A stretch of 64,000 nt of DNA from Leucobacter aridicollis (GCF_024399335.1 NZ_CP075339.1:3348001-3412000); one strand, 5' to 3'; positions 18,161-26,726 are shown, counted from the stretch's first letter. Made by a program: numbers and translations. The notes: a model not told the origin generated them from the sequence alone.

Positions 18161-19189
18161 TCAGCCGTTCCATTCGCCGGTGAACTCCGGCGCGGCTTCA
18201 AGCACTGCCCGGTCCGCGATCGGTCCAACTGCCACGAGGCTGTCTGCGTCGACCACGACCTCGACCTCGTTCCCGAGAATCGAATTCATGATCTGCTCGA
18301 GTGCCGCTTCACCCATGGAAACGGGGTAGTTCAGGAAGTCGTTCGTCCATTTCCCATCACGAACAGCCTGCACGCCCTCTGTCGTTCCGCCGCCACCGGT
18401 GAGGAAGACGGTCGAGGGATCGATACCGGCGTTCTCAAGTGCGATCTGCGCGCCCATGGTCTGCTGATCCGCGTTACTGAGGATGCCGTTGAGGTCAGGA
18501 TTGGCCTGGAGCAAGTTTGAGACCGCGGTGAGCGACTTGTCGCGGTCATAGGCGCCTTCGAGCGTCCCAACCACCGTGATGTTCTTGTGCTCTTCAATGA
18601 CGGCGTCCCATGCGGCAACGCGCTCCACGTCGAGCGGAGAATTCAGCAGGCCGGCAAGGTAGCCGATCTTGCACGGATCAATGTCTTTGCAGTATTCGAC
18701 GACTGTTTCAGCCTGCAGTTTCGCGCCGTTCGCCGGGGGTGAAGCTACCGTCGTAACCACCCCTTCAACTTGCGGTTGCATTTCGCTGATCTCCGGCCCG
18801 ATGGGGTTGAGCACTGCGGCGACGGGCTTGGGGTTTGCGAGGGGGAACGCTGCGGCGAGGGCCGGACCGTCATGAGGGACAACGATGATGCCGTCAGTCC
18901 CGCCACTCGTGCCCGCGTTCTGCAGCTGTGAGAGCTGGGTGTTGGCGTCGAACTGGCCATCCTGAATCTTGGTCTTTATCGTGATTCCGAGATCTTCAGA
19001 CAGTTCCTTGGCCTTCCGCTCGACGCCCTCGTAGACGGCCTGGTTGTAGCCGTTCTGCGAGGAGGAGGCGAGCACGACGACCTCATAGGTGTCGCCTCCG
19101 GCTCCGCCAGAATCGGCCGAGCATCCGACCAGTGACGCCCCAATAGCGAGGACCGATAGGCCGGCGAACAGGGTTTTGGTGTGCTTCAT
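18161..19189 (-). CDS. ABC transporter substrate-binding lipoprotein (Peripla_BP_4 type)
   Basis: This 342-residue lipoprotein has a signal peptide and lipobox SLVGC with C23, then a RbsB-like fold (VVVLASSSQNGYNQAVYEG, DGIIVVPHDGPAL). The ATG at 19189 has a GGAGAT sequence 5-9 bases upstream. It would be anchored outside the membrane and deliver ligand to the CUT2 permease. It is preceded by the ABM-domain gene 46 bases upstream and followed by the ATPase gene after 6 bases. The ligand is unknown; context points to a cyclic amide, imide or ureide instead of a sugar. Confidence 0.9.
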   Translation of the reverse strand: MKHTKTLFAGLSVLAIGASLVGCSADSGGAGGDTYEVVVLASSSQNGYNQAVYEGVERKAKELSEDLGITIKTKIQDGQFDANTQLSQLQNAGTSGGTDGIIVVPHDGPALAAAFPLANPKPVAAVLNPIGPEISEMQPQVEGVVTTVASPPANGAKLQAETVVEYCKDIDPCKIGYLAGLLNSPLDVERVAAWDAVIEEHKNITVVGTLEGAYDRDKSLTAVSNLLQANPDLNGILSNADQQTMGAQIALENAGIDPSTVFLTGGGGTTEGVQAVRDGKWTNDFLNYPVSMGEAALEQIMNSILGNEVEVVVDADSLVAVGPIADRAVLEAAPEFTGEWNG

Positions 19190-19235
19190 TGCATCTCCAC
19201 TCTGTGGGTGTATGTGAGGGTGTGGGTACGGTGAG

Positions 19236-19559
19236 TCAGTATGTGTTCGGCTTTGCGACGCTGTGGTCGATTTCGAAGGTGCGGCCGATGCCGATGCGGG
19301 CGCCGTCCAGCAGACGCTCGAGGTCTGGACCGGTGCGACCTCGGTTGGGGTGATCGATCCATTCCTGGTATGCGGCCTCATCGGGCCACACCGCCGTGAC
19401 GAGAATCTCCCCGCTGCCATCCGTCGCGACCGAAATCTCAGACGCCACCGCCCGCGTGAGATCGAGCGACTCCTGGAGGATCTGCTCTGAGCGATACAAC
19501 TGCACGACTGCCGGCGCGCGCCCTTCGAGCGGGGTGAGGGTGAGGAGGGTGCGAATCAT
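19236..19559 (-). CDS. Antibiotic biosynthesis monooxygenase (ABM) domain protein
   Basis: This 107-residue protein resembles the small dimeric alpha/beta-barrel ABM family: a beta strand (MIRTLLTLTPLEG), a helix (RSEQILQESLDLTRAV) and a core strand with the typical ILVTAVWPDEAAYQEWIDHP. Members include cofactor-free monooxygenases and heme-degrading proteins, and also non-catalytic proteins. It is the first gene of the operon that continues with the ABC importer and hyuAB, so it may act on the imported compound or its product. No specific catalytic residues can be assigned. Confidence 0.7.
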   Translation of the reverse strand: MIRTLLTLTPLEGRAPAVVQLYRSEQILQESLDLTRAVASEISVATDGSGEILVTAVWPDEAAYQEWIDHPNRGRTGPDLERLLDGARIGIGRTFEIDHSVAKPNTY

Positions 19560-19621
19560 GTGTCAAACTCCGTTGTGACAGGACCTGGGATCTCGTGAGA
19601 CGCTACTCCGCCGCGACACAA

Positions 19622-19671
19622 CACCAGCATGCATTTTGCCTGGACTGTGACATTGCACCAGTGCATTTTGC
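19622..19671. promoter_or_regulatory. Two direct repeats in divergent promoter, candidate PucR operator
   Basis: CACCAGCATGCATTTTGC (19622-19639) and CACCAGTGCATTTTGC (19656-19671) are near-identical; the core TGCATTTTGC recurs exactly 32 bases later, about three helical turns. They lie between the ABM/ABC/hyuAB operon and the divergent HyuA-like/DUF917/pucR operon. Position and spacing suggest a two-site operator used by the PucR protein encoded in the right-hand operon. Confidence 0.6.
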
Positions 19672-19677
19672 TATCGT
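19647..19677 (+). promoter_or_regulatory. Candidate promoter giving a leaderless transcript
   Basis: GTGACA (19647-19652) and TATCGT (19672-19677) are separated by 19 bases. The predicted start point falls at about 19684, the A of the start codon of the HyuA-like gene. No Shine-Dalgarno sequence precedes that ATG, so a leaderless mRNA is likely. The -10 box abuts the second direct repeat. Confidence 0.45.
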
Positions 19678-19683
19678 CGCTCC

Positions 19684-20958
19684 ATGAGGTTCGGTCTTCA
19701 CTGCGCCGGCGACCGCGTTGTCGCCGCCACATTCGCTCGCGGAGTTCTCCGCGATCACCGCACCGTGCCCGTCATCTCAGGTGACCCGCTCACCGCTGCC
19801 GTGAGCCTACTCACTGGACTTCCCCAGACCGATTCCCGGCGCATGGGTTCGCCTGAGGTCGCCAGCTTCACGTTCGAAGTCTCCGAAATCCTGCGACCCG
19901 ATGTGACGACCCCCGTCCATCTCGTACGAGTCAGCCCTCGCTCGGCTCAGGGGTCCCTTGATCCGTTCACCCTGCCGTGGCTTGCCACGACCGGGGCCGC
20001 TGGGCCCCGGATCCTGCATCTCCCCGGAGGGCACAACGCGAGGGGGCAGGAGATCGTTTCGCTCGACGCAGCGGCCCTCGCGCATCTCTCCCCTGCGACG
20101 CGTAGCGCTCCGCGCTTCGTGGTGACGGCGGTGGGCTCGCTTCTCAACCCGGCACACGAATTGCGAGTTGGCTCCGAGCTCCAAAGCCGGTTTCCGGGCG
20201 CGAATATCGAATACTCTCACCAGTTCCACCACACCTCATTCGCCGTTCGGGAACGAACTGCGTTTCTGAATCTTGCACTGCGGGAACGTGCCGAGAGCAT
20301 CGTCACGGCACTGTCCGTCGCCGCACGCGGCGCGTATCCTGGCGCACGCCTGTTTGTCGCCACGAACTGCGGCGGCAGCATCCCCCTGACCAGGCTTGCC
20401 GCGACACCCGTCGACGCGCTCGCGTCCCTTCATGCAACGCAGGCGATGGGTGCCGCTGCCGTCTCAGGCGCGACTTCCGGAACCCTCACGTTCGAGGTCG
20501 GTGGGGAACGACGATGGTGCGAACTCTCTTATGGGATCCCCTCGGTCGTACCAGCCCTGCACAGTGCGACGTTTGGCAAACTCGCCACGCCGGCGAGCAA
20601 TGTGAGATTCGGCGCCAGAATCGTTGCGAGCGCAGCAACAGCTGCCGGCCATCACGACTCGACAGTGGCTGAGGGCGAATCGTTCGCCGCGGCTGGGGCC
20701 GCCCGGATGCCGAGAGTCGACTGGCTTATGACGCTACTGCAGAGTCGCAACGAAGCAGAGATGCTCCGTTCAAAGGAGGCGGCCGAAGCCAGGCTGCACG
20801 CGCGACTCGTGTCCACAGGCGTTCCGCCGGAACACGTCCGAACTGTTGAGTCGCTCGTCACGGCAACGAGCTACGGCAACCCCGAAGTTATCGCGTTGCG
20901 CATTCGAGCGATCGCTGATGAAGACCGGCCCCTTGCGCGAGAGGGCGTTCAAGCATGA
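19684..20958 (+). CDS. Degenerate HyuA-like (hydantoinase/oxoprolinase A) protein
   Basis: This 424-residue protein aligns by eye with the middle of HyuA. The stretch IEYSHQFHHTSFAVRERTAFLNLAL matches the SNELSREYREYERTSTAVLDAY region, and LFVATNCGGSIPLTRLA matches FLMSRSGGGAMTASAA. The N-terminus FGLHCAGDRVVAATF sits where HyuA has DVGGTFTD, so the ATP phosphate loop appears lost. It is shorter than HyuA (679) because the C-terminal part is missing. The stop overlaps the next start by 4 bases, so it is cotranslated with a DUF917 protein. It may be a scaffold, a sensor or a differently working hydrolase subunit. Confidence 0.65.
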   Translation: MRFGLHCAGDRVVAATFARGVLRDHRTVPVISGDPLTAAVSLLTGLPQTDSRRMGSPEVASFTFEVSEILRPDVTTPVHLVRVSPRSAQGSLDPFTLPWLATTGAAGPRILHLPGGHNARGQEIVSLDAAALAHLSPATRSAPRFVVTAVGSLLNPAHELRVGSELQSRFPGANIEYSHQFHHTSFAVRERTAFLNLALRERAESIVTALSVAARGAYPGARLFVATNCGGSIPLTRLAATPVDALASLHATQAMGAAAVSGATSGTLTFEVGGERRWCELSYGIPSVVPALHSATFGKLATPASNVRFGARIVASAATAAGHHDSTVAEGESFAAAGAARMPRVDWLMTLLQSRNEAEMLRSKEAAEARLHARLVSTGVPPEHVRTVESLVTATSYGNPEVIALRIRAIADEDRPLAREGVQA

Positions 20959-22040
20959 CTCAACTCACGAACGATGACCTGCAGCACCTCGCAACCGGAT
21001 CACAGTTCCTCGCCTGTTCGGTCGACGCCGACTGGCTCGCAGAGGCGTTCCAGCGAGTACAAATGCATGTGGCGAACGGGCTCAGCCTGCCGCCACTCGT
21101 CGCGGCTAGTCAGCTTCCTGACGACGCCCAAACGGTCTCGGTTGGCTTCGTCAACAATGGGTTGCCGCCGTCGGACCTGCACCCGGTCGGAGACGAGTTT
21201 GTGAGGAGCGTTCGCGAACTTGAAGCCGAACTTGGGGTGACCTTTGCCGGACTCATCCCGCTCGCGGGGGCGAACATCAACGTGATTGTCGCCGTCGAGA
21301 CCGCGATGCTCCTTGGGGTTCCGGTCATTGATGCCGACCAGATGGGTCGAGTGTTCTCGCTGCTGTATCAATCGGTGTTTACGCTCGCCGGGCTTCCTGC
21401 CGGGCCGCTGGCCGCCACCGGCGCCGCAGGAGAATCCGCTGTCGTGCGCGTCTCTGATCCGCTTCGGGCCGAACGGCTCGTTCGCGCGCTGGCTGGCGAA
21501 TTCGGCGGCTGGTCAGCGACCGCGCTCTATCCGATGACCGCCGCGACGCTCCGGCAACACGGCCTGCACGGCACGCTTCGCAGGAACATTCGTATCGGGA
21601 GCATTATCCACAGTGATGCTCCGCTGGACACGCGGTATCGACGACTCATGACCGAGGAAGGCATCCGCCGGATGATCCACGCGCGCGTGACAGACGTCAC
21701 TGGGCTCTCACGCCCAGCGCCCCCCGGCCAGCCCGACCGTCCATCAACCGTCATGTTCGAGGAGATTGGTACCGGAAAGATCGTCCAGCTCGAGATCCAA
21801 AACGAATTGCTCATGCTCATGGTCGACGGCGCGGTCGAGGCGGTCATGCCCGACATCATCACCATGATGGATCCTGAGAGCGAGCGGGTAGCGAGCTTCG
21901 AAGATCTCTGGGTTGGGCACCGACTAGATCTGATGGTGCTCCCTGCCGCTCCCGAGTGGTACACCGAGGCGGGTCTCGCGCTCGCCGGCCCAGATGCTCA
22001 TCACATTTTGCTTCGAACCAGGCAACGGAGGCAGCGATGA
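20955..22040 (+). CDS. DUF917-family (S-methyl-thiohydantoin desulfurase-like) protein
   Basis: This 361-residue protein resembles the DUF917 family, with the core LIPLAGANINVIVAVETAML and GVPVIDADQMGR that in the family lines a metal site. DUF917 proteins are routinely found beside HyuA/HyuB genes, and some are described as S-methyl-thiohydantoin desulfurases. The usual glycine-rich N-terminal motif is not obvious here, so the N-terminal part may be divergent. The start overlaps the HyuA-like stop and its own stop overlaps the pucR start, so the three form one translational unit. Activity on a hydantoin-like ring is inferred. Confidence 0.7.
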   Translation: MTQLTNDDLQHLATGSQFLACSVDADWLAEAFQRVQMHVANGLSLPPLVAASQLPDDAQTVSVGFVNNGLPPSDLHPVGDEFVRSVRELEAELGVTFAGLIPLAGANINVIVAVETAMLLGVPVIDADQMGRVFSLLYQSVFTLAGLPAGPLAATGAAGESAVVRVSDPLRAERLVRALAGEFGGWSATALYPMTAATLRQHGLHGTLRRNIRIGSIIHSDAPLDTRYRRLMTEEGIRRMIHARVTDVTGLSRPAPPGQPDRPSTVMFEEIGTGKIVQLEIQNELLMLMVDGAVEAVMPDIITMMDPESERVASFEDLWVGHRLDLMVLPAAPEWYTEAGLALAGPDAHHILLRTRQRRQR

Positions 22041-23527
22041 TTCAACGCGCCCAGCAGTCCGTCACGCTGCGAACGCTCCTCGCGCAGCCTATGCGGATCG
22101 AACTCACCCAGCTCTGCGCCGCCGCGGACTCCCGCCCCGTTCGAACCATTGTGGTGATCTCTGACATCGACGAGATCACCTCGATCGAGCCAGACACCGT
22201 CGTTCTGCTCAGCGCGGACGTCGCGCGCGGCAGCTGGATGGTATCGGCTGCCCTCCGCTACGCCTGGGAACGGAACGCATGTGCGCTCATCGTGCCCGAG
22301 CGGCTACTGAACCCCAGCGTCGTCCAACTCGCAGAGCGATTCCAAGTTTCGTTGTTCACAACGCCCGCCTCGATCACAGCGGCCGCGATCGAGGTTGCGT
22401 CCGGTCTGGGGTTTGCCAGAGCACAACTCGTATCGACGCTGCACAGGCTCACGGCTCTCGTTGAGGCAAGTGAAGAAATCAATGAGATTCTCACCCTTGC
22501 GTCCGAGTGGCTGGAAGGTGCGCGCGTGGAGCTTGAGTCGGCTGGTGCGGTCGTGCGCACGGCGACGAGTCGCACCGCGCGGAGCTCAGCGCTCGGCCTG
22601 AATGTCCCCGGTCGGGTATCGGTACCTGTCGGAGCCGGCCCCACGAGCGCAGATCAATTGGTGACCGAAGTTCAACTGGCGTCGCGGGATCGGGCCGCCG
22701 CCGTACTGGAGATCTGCGCCACCAAGCTTCGCGCGCTCCTCGCGGAAGCTGAGCTTGCGGCGCTGCACCGATCGCTTCCGACGCTCGGCGTCGCAGTGCT
22801 TACCGGAAGCGAACCGCGACTGCCGAGGCAACCACGCGTCTCTCCCTGGCCGGATCACCCTGAGACGGCGAACGAGTACGTGGTGGTGTGCATTCTCTCT
22901 GAGCACATTGAGCGGCATGGTGCTGCGTTGCACCAGGTGTGGTTGGCCGAGTTCCGTGGAAGCAGTCTCATACGAGCCTCTGACGGGTGGCTTGCCGTTC
23001 TGCCGGTTCATGAGTCGAACAGCGACCGCCTTCTCGAACGGGTCCGGCACCGTCTCGGTGATTTGCACCTGCTCGACCTGCGTATCGGCGAGTCGCTGCG
23101 CCACGTTGGGGCGAGCGCCCTGCAAGGTGCGATACGCGAAGCTTGGCTCGCTGCTCGCGTCGCCGAGGCGAACGACCAACACACCGTCGTACGCTATGGA
23201 GAGATCCCGGAGGCACTCGTTCCGCACCTGTTGCCGCCTGCCTTCGCACGGGACACACTTGAGGTCCGTTACCCGGGCCTGTTCGGAGACGCCCATCGAG
23301 ACGAACTCATCAGGCTATATATCGAATACGCTGCGCACCTCGGTTCAACCACGGAGACAGCCTCCGCGCTTGGCATCCATCGGAACACTGTGAAGCAGCG
23401 GCTCGCGCGGCTTCAAGAACTCGGGGTGCCAGTACATCAACCAGAAACAGCATTGGGGCTCCACCTCCTGTTCGCAGGATTTCGCGACTCCGAGGCCAGC
23501 CCCGACCGAATACAGCTGGCGCCCTGA
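22037..23527 (+). CDS. PucR-family transcriptional regulator
   Basis: This 496-residue protein has an N-terminal PucR-like domain (VTLRTLLAQP... VVLLSADVARGSW), a middle region and a C-terminal helix-turn-helix (ETASALGIHRNTVKQRLARL, about residues 440-460) typical of PucR/CdaR regulators. These act on purine, ureide and sugar-acid pathways. I set the start at 22037, where ATG overlaps the DUF917 stop by 4 bases. It ends the right-hand operon of the hydantoinase island and most likely controls both divergent operons through the direct repeats at 19622-19671. Confidence 0.88.
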   Translation: MIQRAQQSVTLRTLLAQPMRIELTQLCAAADSRPVRTIVVISDIDEITSIEPDTVVLLSADVARGSWMVSAALRYAWERNACALIVPERLLNPSVVQLAERFQVSLFTTPASITAAAIEVASGLGFARAQLVSTLHRLTALVEASEEINEILTLASEWLEGARVELESAGAVVRTATSRTARSSALGLNVPGRVSVPVGAGPTSADQLVTEVQLASRDRAAAVLEICATKLRALLAEAELAALHRSLPTLGVAVLTGSEPRLPRQPRVSPWPDHPETANEYVVVCILSEHIERHGAALHQVWLAEFRGSSLIRASDGWLAVLPVHESNSDRLLERVRHRLGDLHLLDLRIGESLRHVGASALQGAIREAWLAARVAEANDQHTVVRYGEIPEALVPHLLPPAFARDTLEVRYPGLFGDAHRDELIRLYIEYAAHLGSTTETASALGIHRNTVKQRLARLQELGVPVHQPETALGLHLLFAGFRDSEASPDRIQLAP

Positions 23528-23579
23528 CCAGCCGAGGGCTGCGGTCGCCGCGAGAAACCGGCCCGCTGCAACAACCTTC

Positions 23580-23608
23580 TTGCGTTCCCCGCCGAACCTG
23601 GGTAACCT
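23580..23608 (+). promoter_or_regulatory. Candidate promoter of hydroxyproline operon
   Basis: TTGCGT (23580-23585) and TAACCT (23603-23608) are 17 bases apart. A small symmetrical element, GTGCAATGTCAC (23609-23620), lies just downstream at the expected start point and could be an operator. The first gene starts at 23675 with GAAAGGA upstream. Confidence 0.5.
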
Positions 23609-23674
23609 GTGCAATGTCACACACTACGTGCGGCCCAAGAACTCCCCACACCCACCTCCGAAAGGAACATCTCA

Positions 23675-24580
23675 ATGGCTGAGAAGAAGCCCTGGCACGG
23701 CGTCATCGTCGCGTCCGCACTCCCGTTCAAGGAAGACCTCTCCGTCGACTACGACAAGTTCGCAGCGCACGTCCAGTTCCTCGCCGATAACGGCTGCGAC
23801 GGCATCGCGCCCAATGGCTCGCTTGGCGAGTACCAGAACCTCACCCCGGAAGAGCGCGGGAAGGTCATCGAGGTCGCCGTTGACGCTGCGCCCGAGGGCT
23901 TCTCGGTGATGGCCGGCGTCGGCGCGTACGGCGCGATGGAATCACTCCGCTGGGCAGAGCAGGCTGCAAACGTTGGCGCCGACTGCGTCATGCTGCTCCC
24001 CCCGAACACGTACCGCGCGAACCGCGAGCAGGTCAAGCACCACTACGCGACAGTCGCGCAGGCTGGCCTCCCGATCGTCGGCTACAACAACCCGATCGAC
24101 ACGAAAGTCGACCTCGTGCCCGACCTCATCGCCGAGATCCACGAGGCTGGCCACATGGTGGGCGTCAAGGAGTTCACCGGTGACCCCCGCCGCATCTACG
24201 AGATCCAGGAACTCGCTCCAAACATCGACATCCTCATCGGCACCGACGACTCGGTTCTCGAGGTCGGCATTGCCGGCGCCGTCGGATGGGTTGCCGGATA
24301 CCCGAATGCCATCCCGCAGGCGACGGTCGAGCTCTTCAAGCTCTCGACGTCGGGCAACGTCGCCGACCTCGAGCGTGCAAAGGTGATCTACCGCGATCTC
24401 CACTCGCTGCTCCGTTGGGATACCAAGACCGAGTTCGTCGAGTCGATCAAGCTGTCCATGGACGAGCTTGGCCTGTACGGTGGCCCGTGCCGCCCGCCGC
24501 GCCTGCCGCTCGCCAAGGAGGTCGCCGACAAGATCATCGCCGACACCCGCGCAGCTGCAGACAAGGGCTACGGCAAGTAG
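23675..24580 (+). CDS. DHDPS-family protein, probable pyrroline-4-hydroxy-2-carboxylate deaminase
   Basis: This 301-residue protein is an N-acetylneuraminate lyase/DHDPS-fold enzyme. The GSLGEY motif is at 49-53, the catalytic tyrosine is Y137 in VGYNNP, and the Schiff-base lysine is K165 in GVKEFTGD. In the trans-4-hydroxyproline pathway a member of this family deaminates 1-pyrroline-4-hydroxy-2-carboxylate to 2-oxoglutarate semialdehyde. The next genes (epimerase, flavin dehydrogenase) support that role over dihydrodipicolinate synthesis. ATG at 23675 has GAAAGGA 7 bases upstream. Confidence 0.82.
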   Translation: MAEKKPWHGVIVASALPFKEDLSVDYDKFAAHVQFLADNGCDGIAPNGSLGEYQNLTPEERGKVIEVAVDAAPEGFSVMAGVGAYGAMESLRWAEQAANVGADCVMLLPPNTYRANREQVKHHYATVAQAGLPIVGYNNPIDTKVDLVPDLIAEIHEAGHMVGVKEFTGDPRRIYEIQELAPNIDILIGTDDSVLEVGIAGAVGWVAGYPNAIPQATVELFKLSTSGNVADLERAKVIYRDLHSLLRWDTKTEFVESIKLSMDELGLYGGPCRPPRLPLAKEVADKIIADTRAAADKGYGK

Positions 24581-24596
24581 CAAATCGAAGTACCCT

Positions 24597-24638
24597 CGGG
24601 ATGGATCGTGCAGCGTTGGTGTGGCACGATCCATCCCG
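24597..24638 (+). terminator. Strong hairpin inside the hydroxyproline gene set
   Basis: CGGGATGGATCGTGC pairs perfectly with GCACGATCCATCCCG across a 12-base loop and is followed by GGTTTT. It lies between the deaminase gene and the epimerase gene, both on the plus strand. It may act as terminator or attenuator, giving more of the deaminase than of the downstream enzymes. Confidence 0.7.
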
Positions 24639-24723
24639 GTTTTCGGGATCCCTCCCGAACACACAGATTCAACGAAGCATCCACGCAGGCTCCTCGTAGC
24701 CGCACTCCTCAGAAAGGCCGCCG

Positions 24724-25731
24724 ATGCGCACCTCCCGCGTTTACCACGCAGTCGATTCGCACACCGAGGGCATGCCCACTCGCGTCATCACCGGGGGCGC
24801 ACCTGTCTTCCCTGGCGAGTCGATGGCAGAGCGCCGCACCTGGTTCATGGAGAACAACGACGAGCTCCGCGAACTACTCATGTTTGAGCCCCGCGGCCAC
24901 GCCTCCATGAGCGGCGCAATCTTGCAGCCGCCGACACGTCCTGACTGCGACTGGGGCGTGCTCTACATTGAGGTTTCGGGCTGCCTCCCGATGTGCGGCC
25001 ACGGCACGATTGGCGTTGCGACGGTGCTCGTCGAGACAGGCATGGTCGAGGTCACGGAGCCCGTCACCACGATCCGGCTCGACACCCCTGCGGGGCTCGT
25101 CATCGCCGAGGTTGCAGTGACCGATGGTCACGCTGACAGCGTCACGATCACGAATGTCCCATCGTACTCCGAGCGCCTCGACGCGACGGTTGAGGTTCCG
25201 GGTCTCGGTACCGTGACCTACGACCTCGCGTTCGGCGGCAACTTCTACGCGATCGTCGAGCTGGAGAAGCTGGGCATCGAATTCCGTGAGGATCGGTCGA
25301 ACAAGGACGAGCTCTTGAAGGCCGGCCTCGCGATCATGGACGCGATCAACGAGGCAGATGCGCCCGTGCATCCAGAGCGCCCAGATATCCGCGACTGCCA
25401 CCACGTGTACCTCCAGGCCCCGGGTTCGACCGCTGAGCGCTCGCGCCACGCGATGGCAATTTACCCGGGCTGGTTTGACCGTTCGCCATGCGGCACCGGC
25501 ACCAGCGCGCGCATGGCCCAGCTCCACGCCCGAGGCGAGCTTGCTCTCGACACCGACTTTCTCAACGAGTCATACATTGGTTCGCGTTTCGTCGGCCGCC
25601 TCATCGAAGAGACGACTGTCGCCGGCCGCCCCGCTGTCGTCCCAAAGATCACCGGCCGTGCCTGGGTAACTGGCACGGCGCAATACATGCTTGACCCGTC
25701 CGACCCATTCCAGAAGGGATTCCTGCTGTGA
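24724..25731 (+). CDS. 4-hydroxyproline 2-epimerase / proline racemase family
   Basis: This 335-residue protein has both catalytic cysteines of the family: C91 in MCGHGTIG and C256 in DRSPCGTGT. Its context, with a DHDPS-family deaminase and a flavin dehydrogenase, fits epimerisation of trans-4-hydroxy-L-proline to cis-4-hydroxy-D-proline, the first step of hydroxyproline breakdown. The motifs are closer to classical racemase/epimerase sequences than those of the relative at 8719. GAAAGG lies about 7 bases before the ATG. Its stop overlaps the GTG start of the next gene by 4 bases. Confidence 0.88.
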   Translation: MRTSRVYHAVDSHTEGMPTRVITGGAPVFPGESMAERRTWFMENNDELRELLMFEPRGHASMSGAILQPPTRPDCDWGVLYIEVSGCLPMCGHGTIGVATVLVETGMVEVTEPVTTIRLDTPAGLVIAEVAVTDGHADSVTITNVPSYSERLDATVEVPGLGTVTYDLAFGGNFYAIVELEKLGIEFREDRSNKDELLKAGLAIMDAINEADAPVHPERPDIRDCHHVYLQAPGSTAERSRHAMAIYPGWFDRSPCGTGTSARMAQLHARGELALDTDFLNESYIGSRFVGRLIEETTVAGRPAVVPKITGRAWVTGTAQYMLDPSDPFQKGFLL

Positions 25732-26708
25732 CAGCAATGCCGAGTATCGATTTCTTCTCAGCCGACGAGGTGCGAGAGCTCCTCACGTTCGAGACCGCGA
25801 TCGGCGCGCTCGAGTCAGCGCTAGCGACGGGGCTCAGTCCCGAGGACGATGGGCCGCGCCTCTTCGCCGACGCCCCAGATGGCGAGTTCTTGCTGATGCC
25901 TGCGCAGAGCGCGACGTTCAGCGGCGTCAAGGCGCTCACCATCGCTCCCTCGAATCCGGATCGCGGGCTCGAGAAAATCCAGGGACTGTACCTGCTGTAC
26001 TCGTCTGACACGCTCGCTCCCATCGCTGTCATGGAGGGGTCTTGCCTCACGGCGATCCGCACCCCCTCGGTCACGCTCACCGCAATCCGCCACCTCGCCA
26101 GGCTCGCCCCGGAGGGGGCCAGGCTCGGCACCGACCCACGGATTCTCCTGTTCGGCGCGGGAACCCAGGCAATCGAGCACATCCGCGCCGCGCTCGTCGA
26201 CTTCCCAGACGCAACCTTTGAGGTCGTCGGCAGACGGCCCGAGCGCATCGCAGCGATGATCGACGAACTCGCCGTGGATCCGGCGACCACGCAAGTCCGG
26301 GTCACCGCCGCAGACGACACCGACGCGGCGGTAGCCGCCGCCGATATCATCATCCTCACAACGACCGCGACCACCCCCGTCTTTGACGGTAGCCTCGTCA
26401 GCGACAACGCGATCGTGGCCGCGACTGGCACGCACGGCCTCGACGCCCGCGAGGTAGACGATGCACTCGTCTCGCGAGCGGATGTTGCAGTCGAGGGGCG
26501 CGGGTCTGCGAGGCGCGAGAACGGCAACCTCGCGACCGCGTTCGATGAGGCCCGCTGGACGTCAGCCCCACCCGCGAACCTCCAGGATCTCGTGCTCGGC
26601 AACTTCACACGCACACCTGGCCGCCCCGCGTTCTATACCGGCGTTGGGATGTCGTGGGAGGATCTTGTGTGCGCGAGCGCTGTTTACACAGCGCGCCAGC
26701 GCCCCTAG
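25728..26708 (+). CDS. Ornithine cyclodeaminase/mu-crystallin family, probable pyrroline-2-carboxylate reductase
   Basis: This 326-residue protein has the OCD/mu-crystallin fold: an N-terminal substrate domain with K68 (GVKAL) and R111 (AIRTPS), and a Rossmann NAD(P) site LLFGAGTQA near residues 140-147. Members include ornithine cyclodeaminase, alanine dehydrogenase and delta1-pyrroline-2-carboxylate reductase. Beside hydroxyproline genes the reductase role, making L-proline from the dehydration product of 3-hydroxyproline, is the most likely. GTG start overlaps the epimerase stop, so the two are translationally coupled. Confidence 0.8.
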   Translation: MTAMPSIDFFSADEVRELLTFETAIGALESALATGLSPEDDGPRLFADAPDGEFLLMPAQSATFSGVKALTIAPSNPDRGLEKIQGLYLLYSSDTLAPIAVMEGSCLTAIRTPSVTLTAIRHLARLAPEGARLGTDPRILLFGAGTQAIEHIRAALVDFPDATFEVVGRRPERIAAMIDELAVDPATTQVRVTAADDTDAAVAAADIIILTTTATTPVFDGSLVSDNAIVAATGTHGLDAREVDDALVSRADVAVEGRGSARRENGNLATAFDEARWTSAPPANLQDLVLGNFTRTPGRPAFYTGVGMSWEDLVCASAVYTARQRP

Positions 26709-26726
26709 CCACCACAGGAGCCCTCT

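Noticed and set aside
11863..23527. Hydantoinase island as a recently acquired mobile element
   Set aside because: No integrase, transposase, flanking repeats or tRNA were found and base composition looks like the neighbours.
23609..23620. GTGCAATGTCAC as a defined GntR operator
   Set aside because: Symmetry is short and imperfect and no second copy was seen at other likely targets; noted only within the promoter entry.
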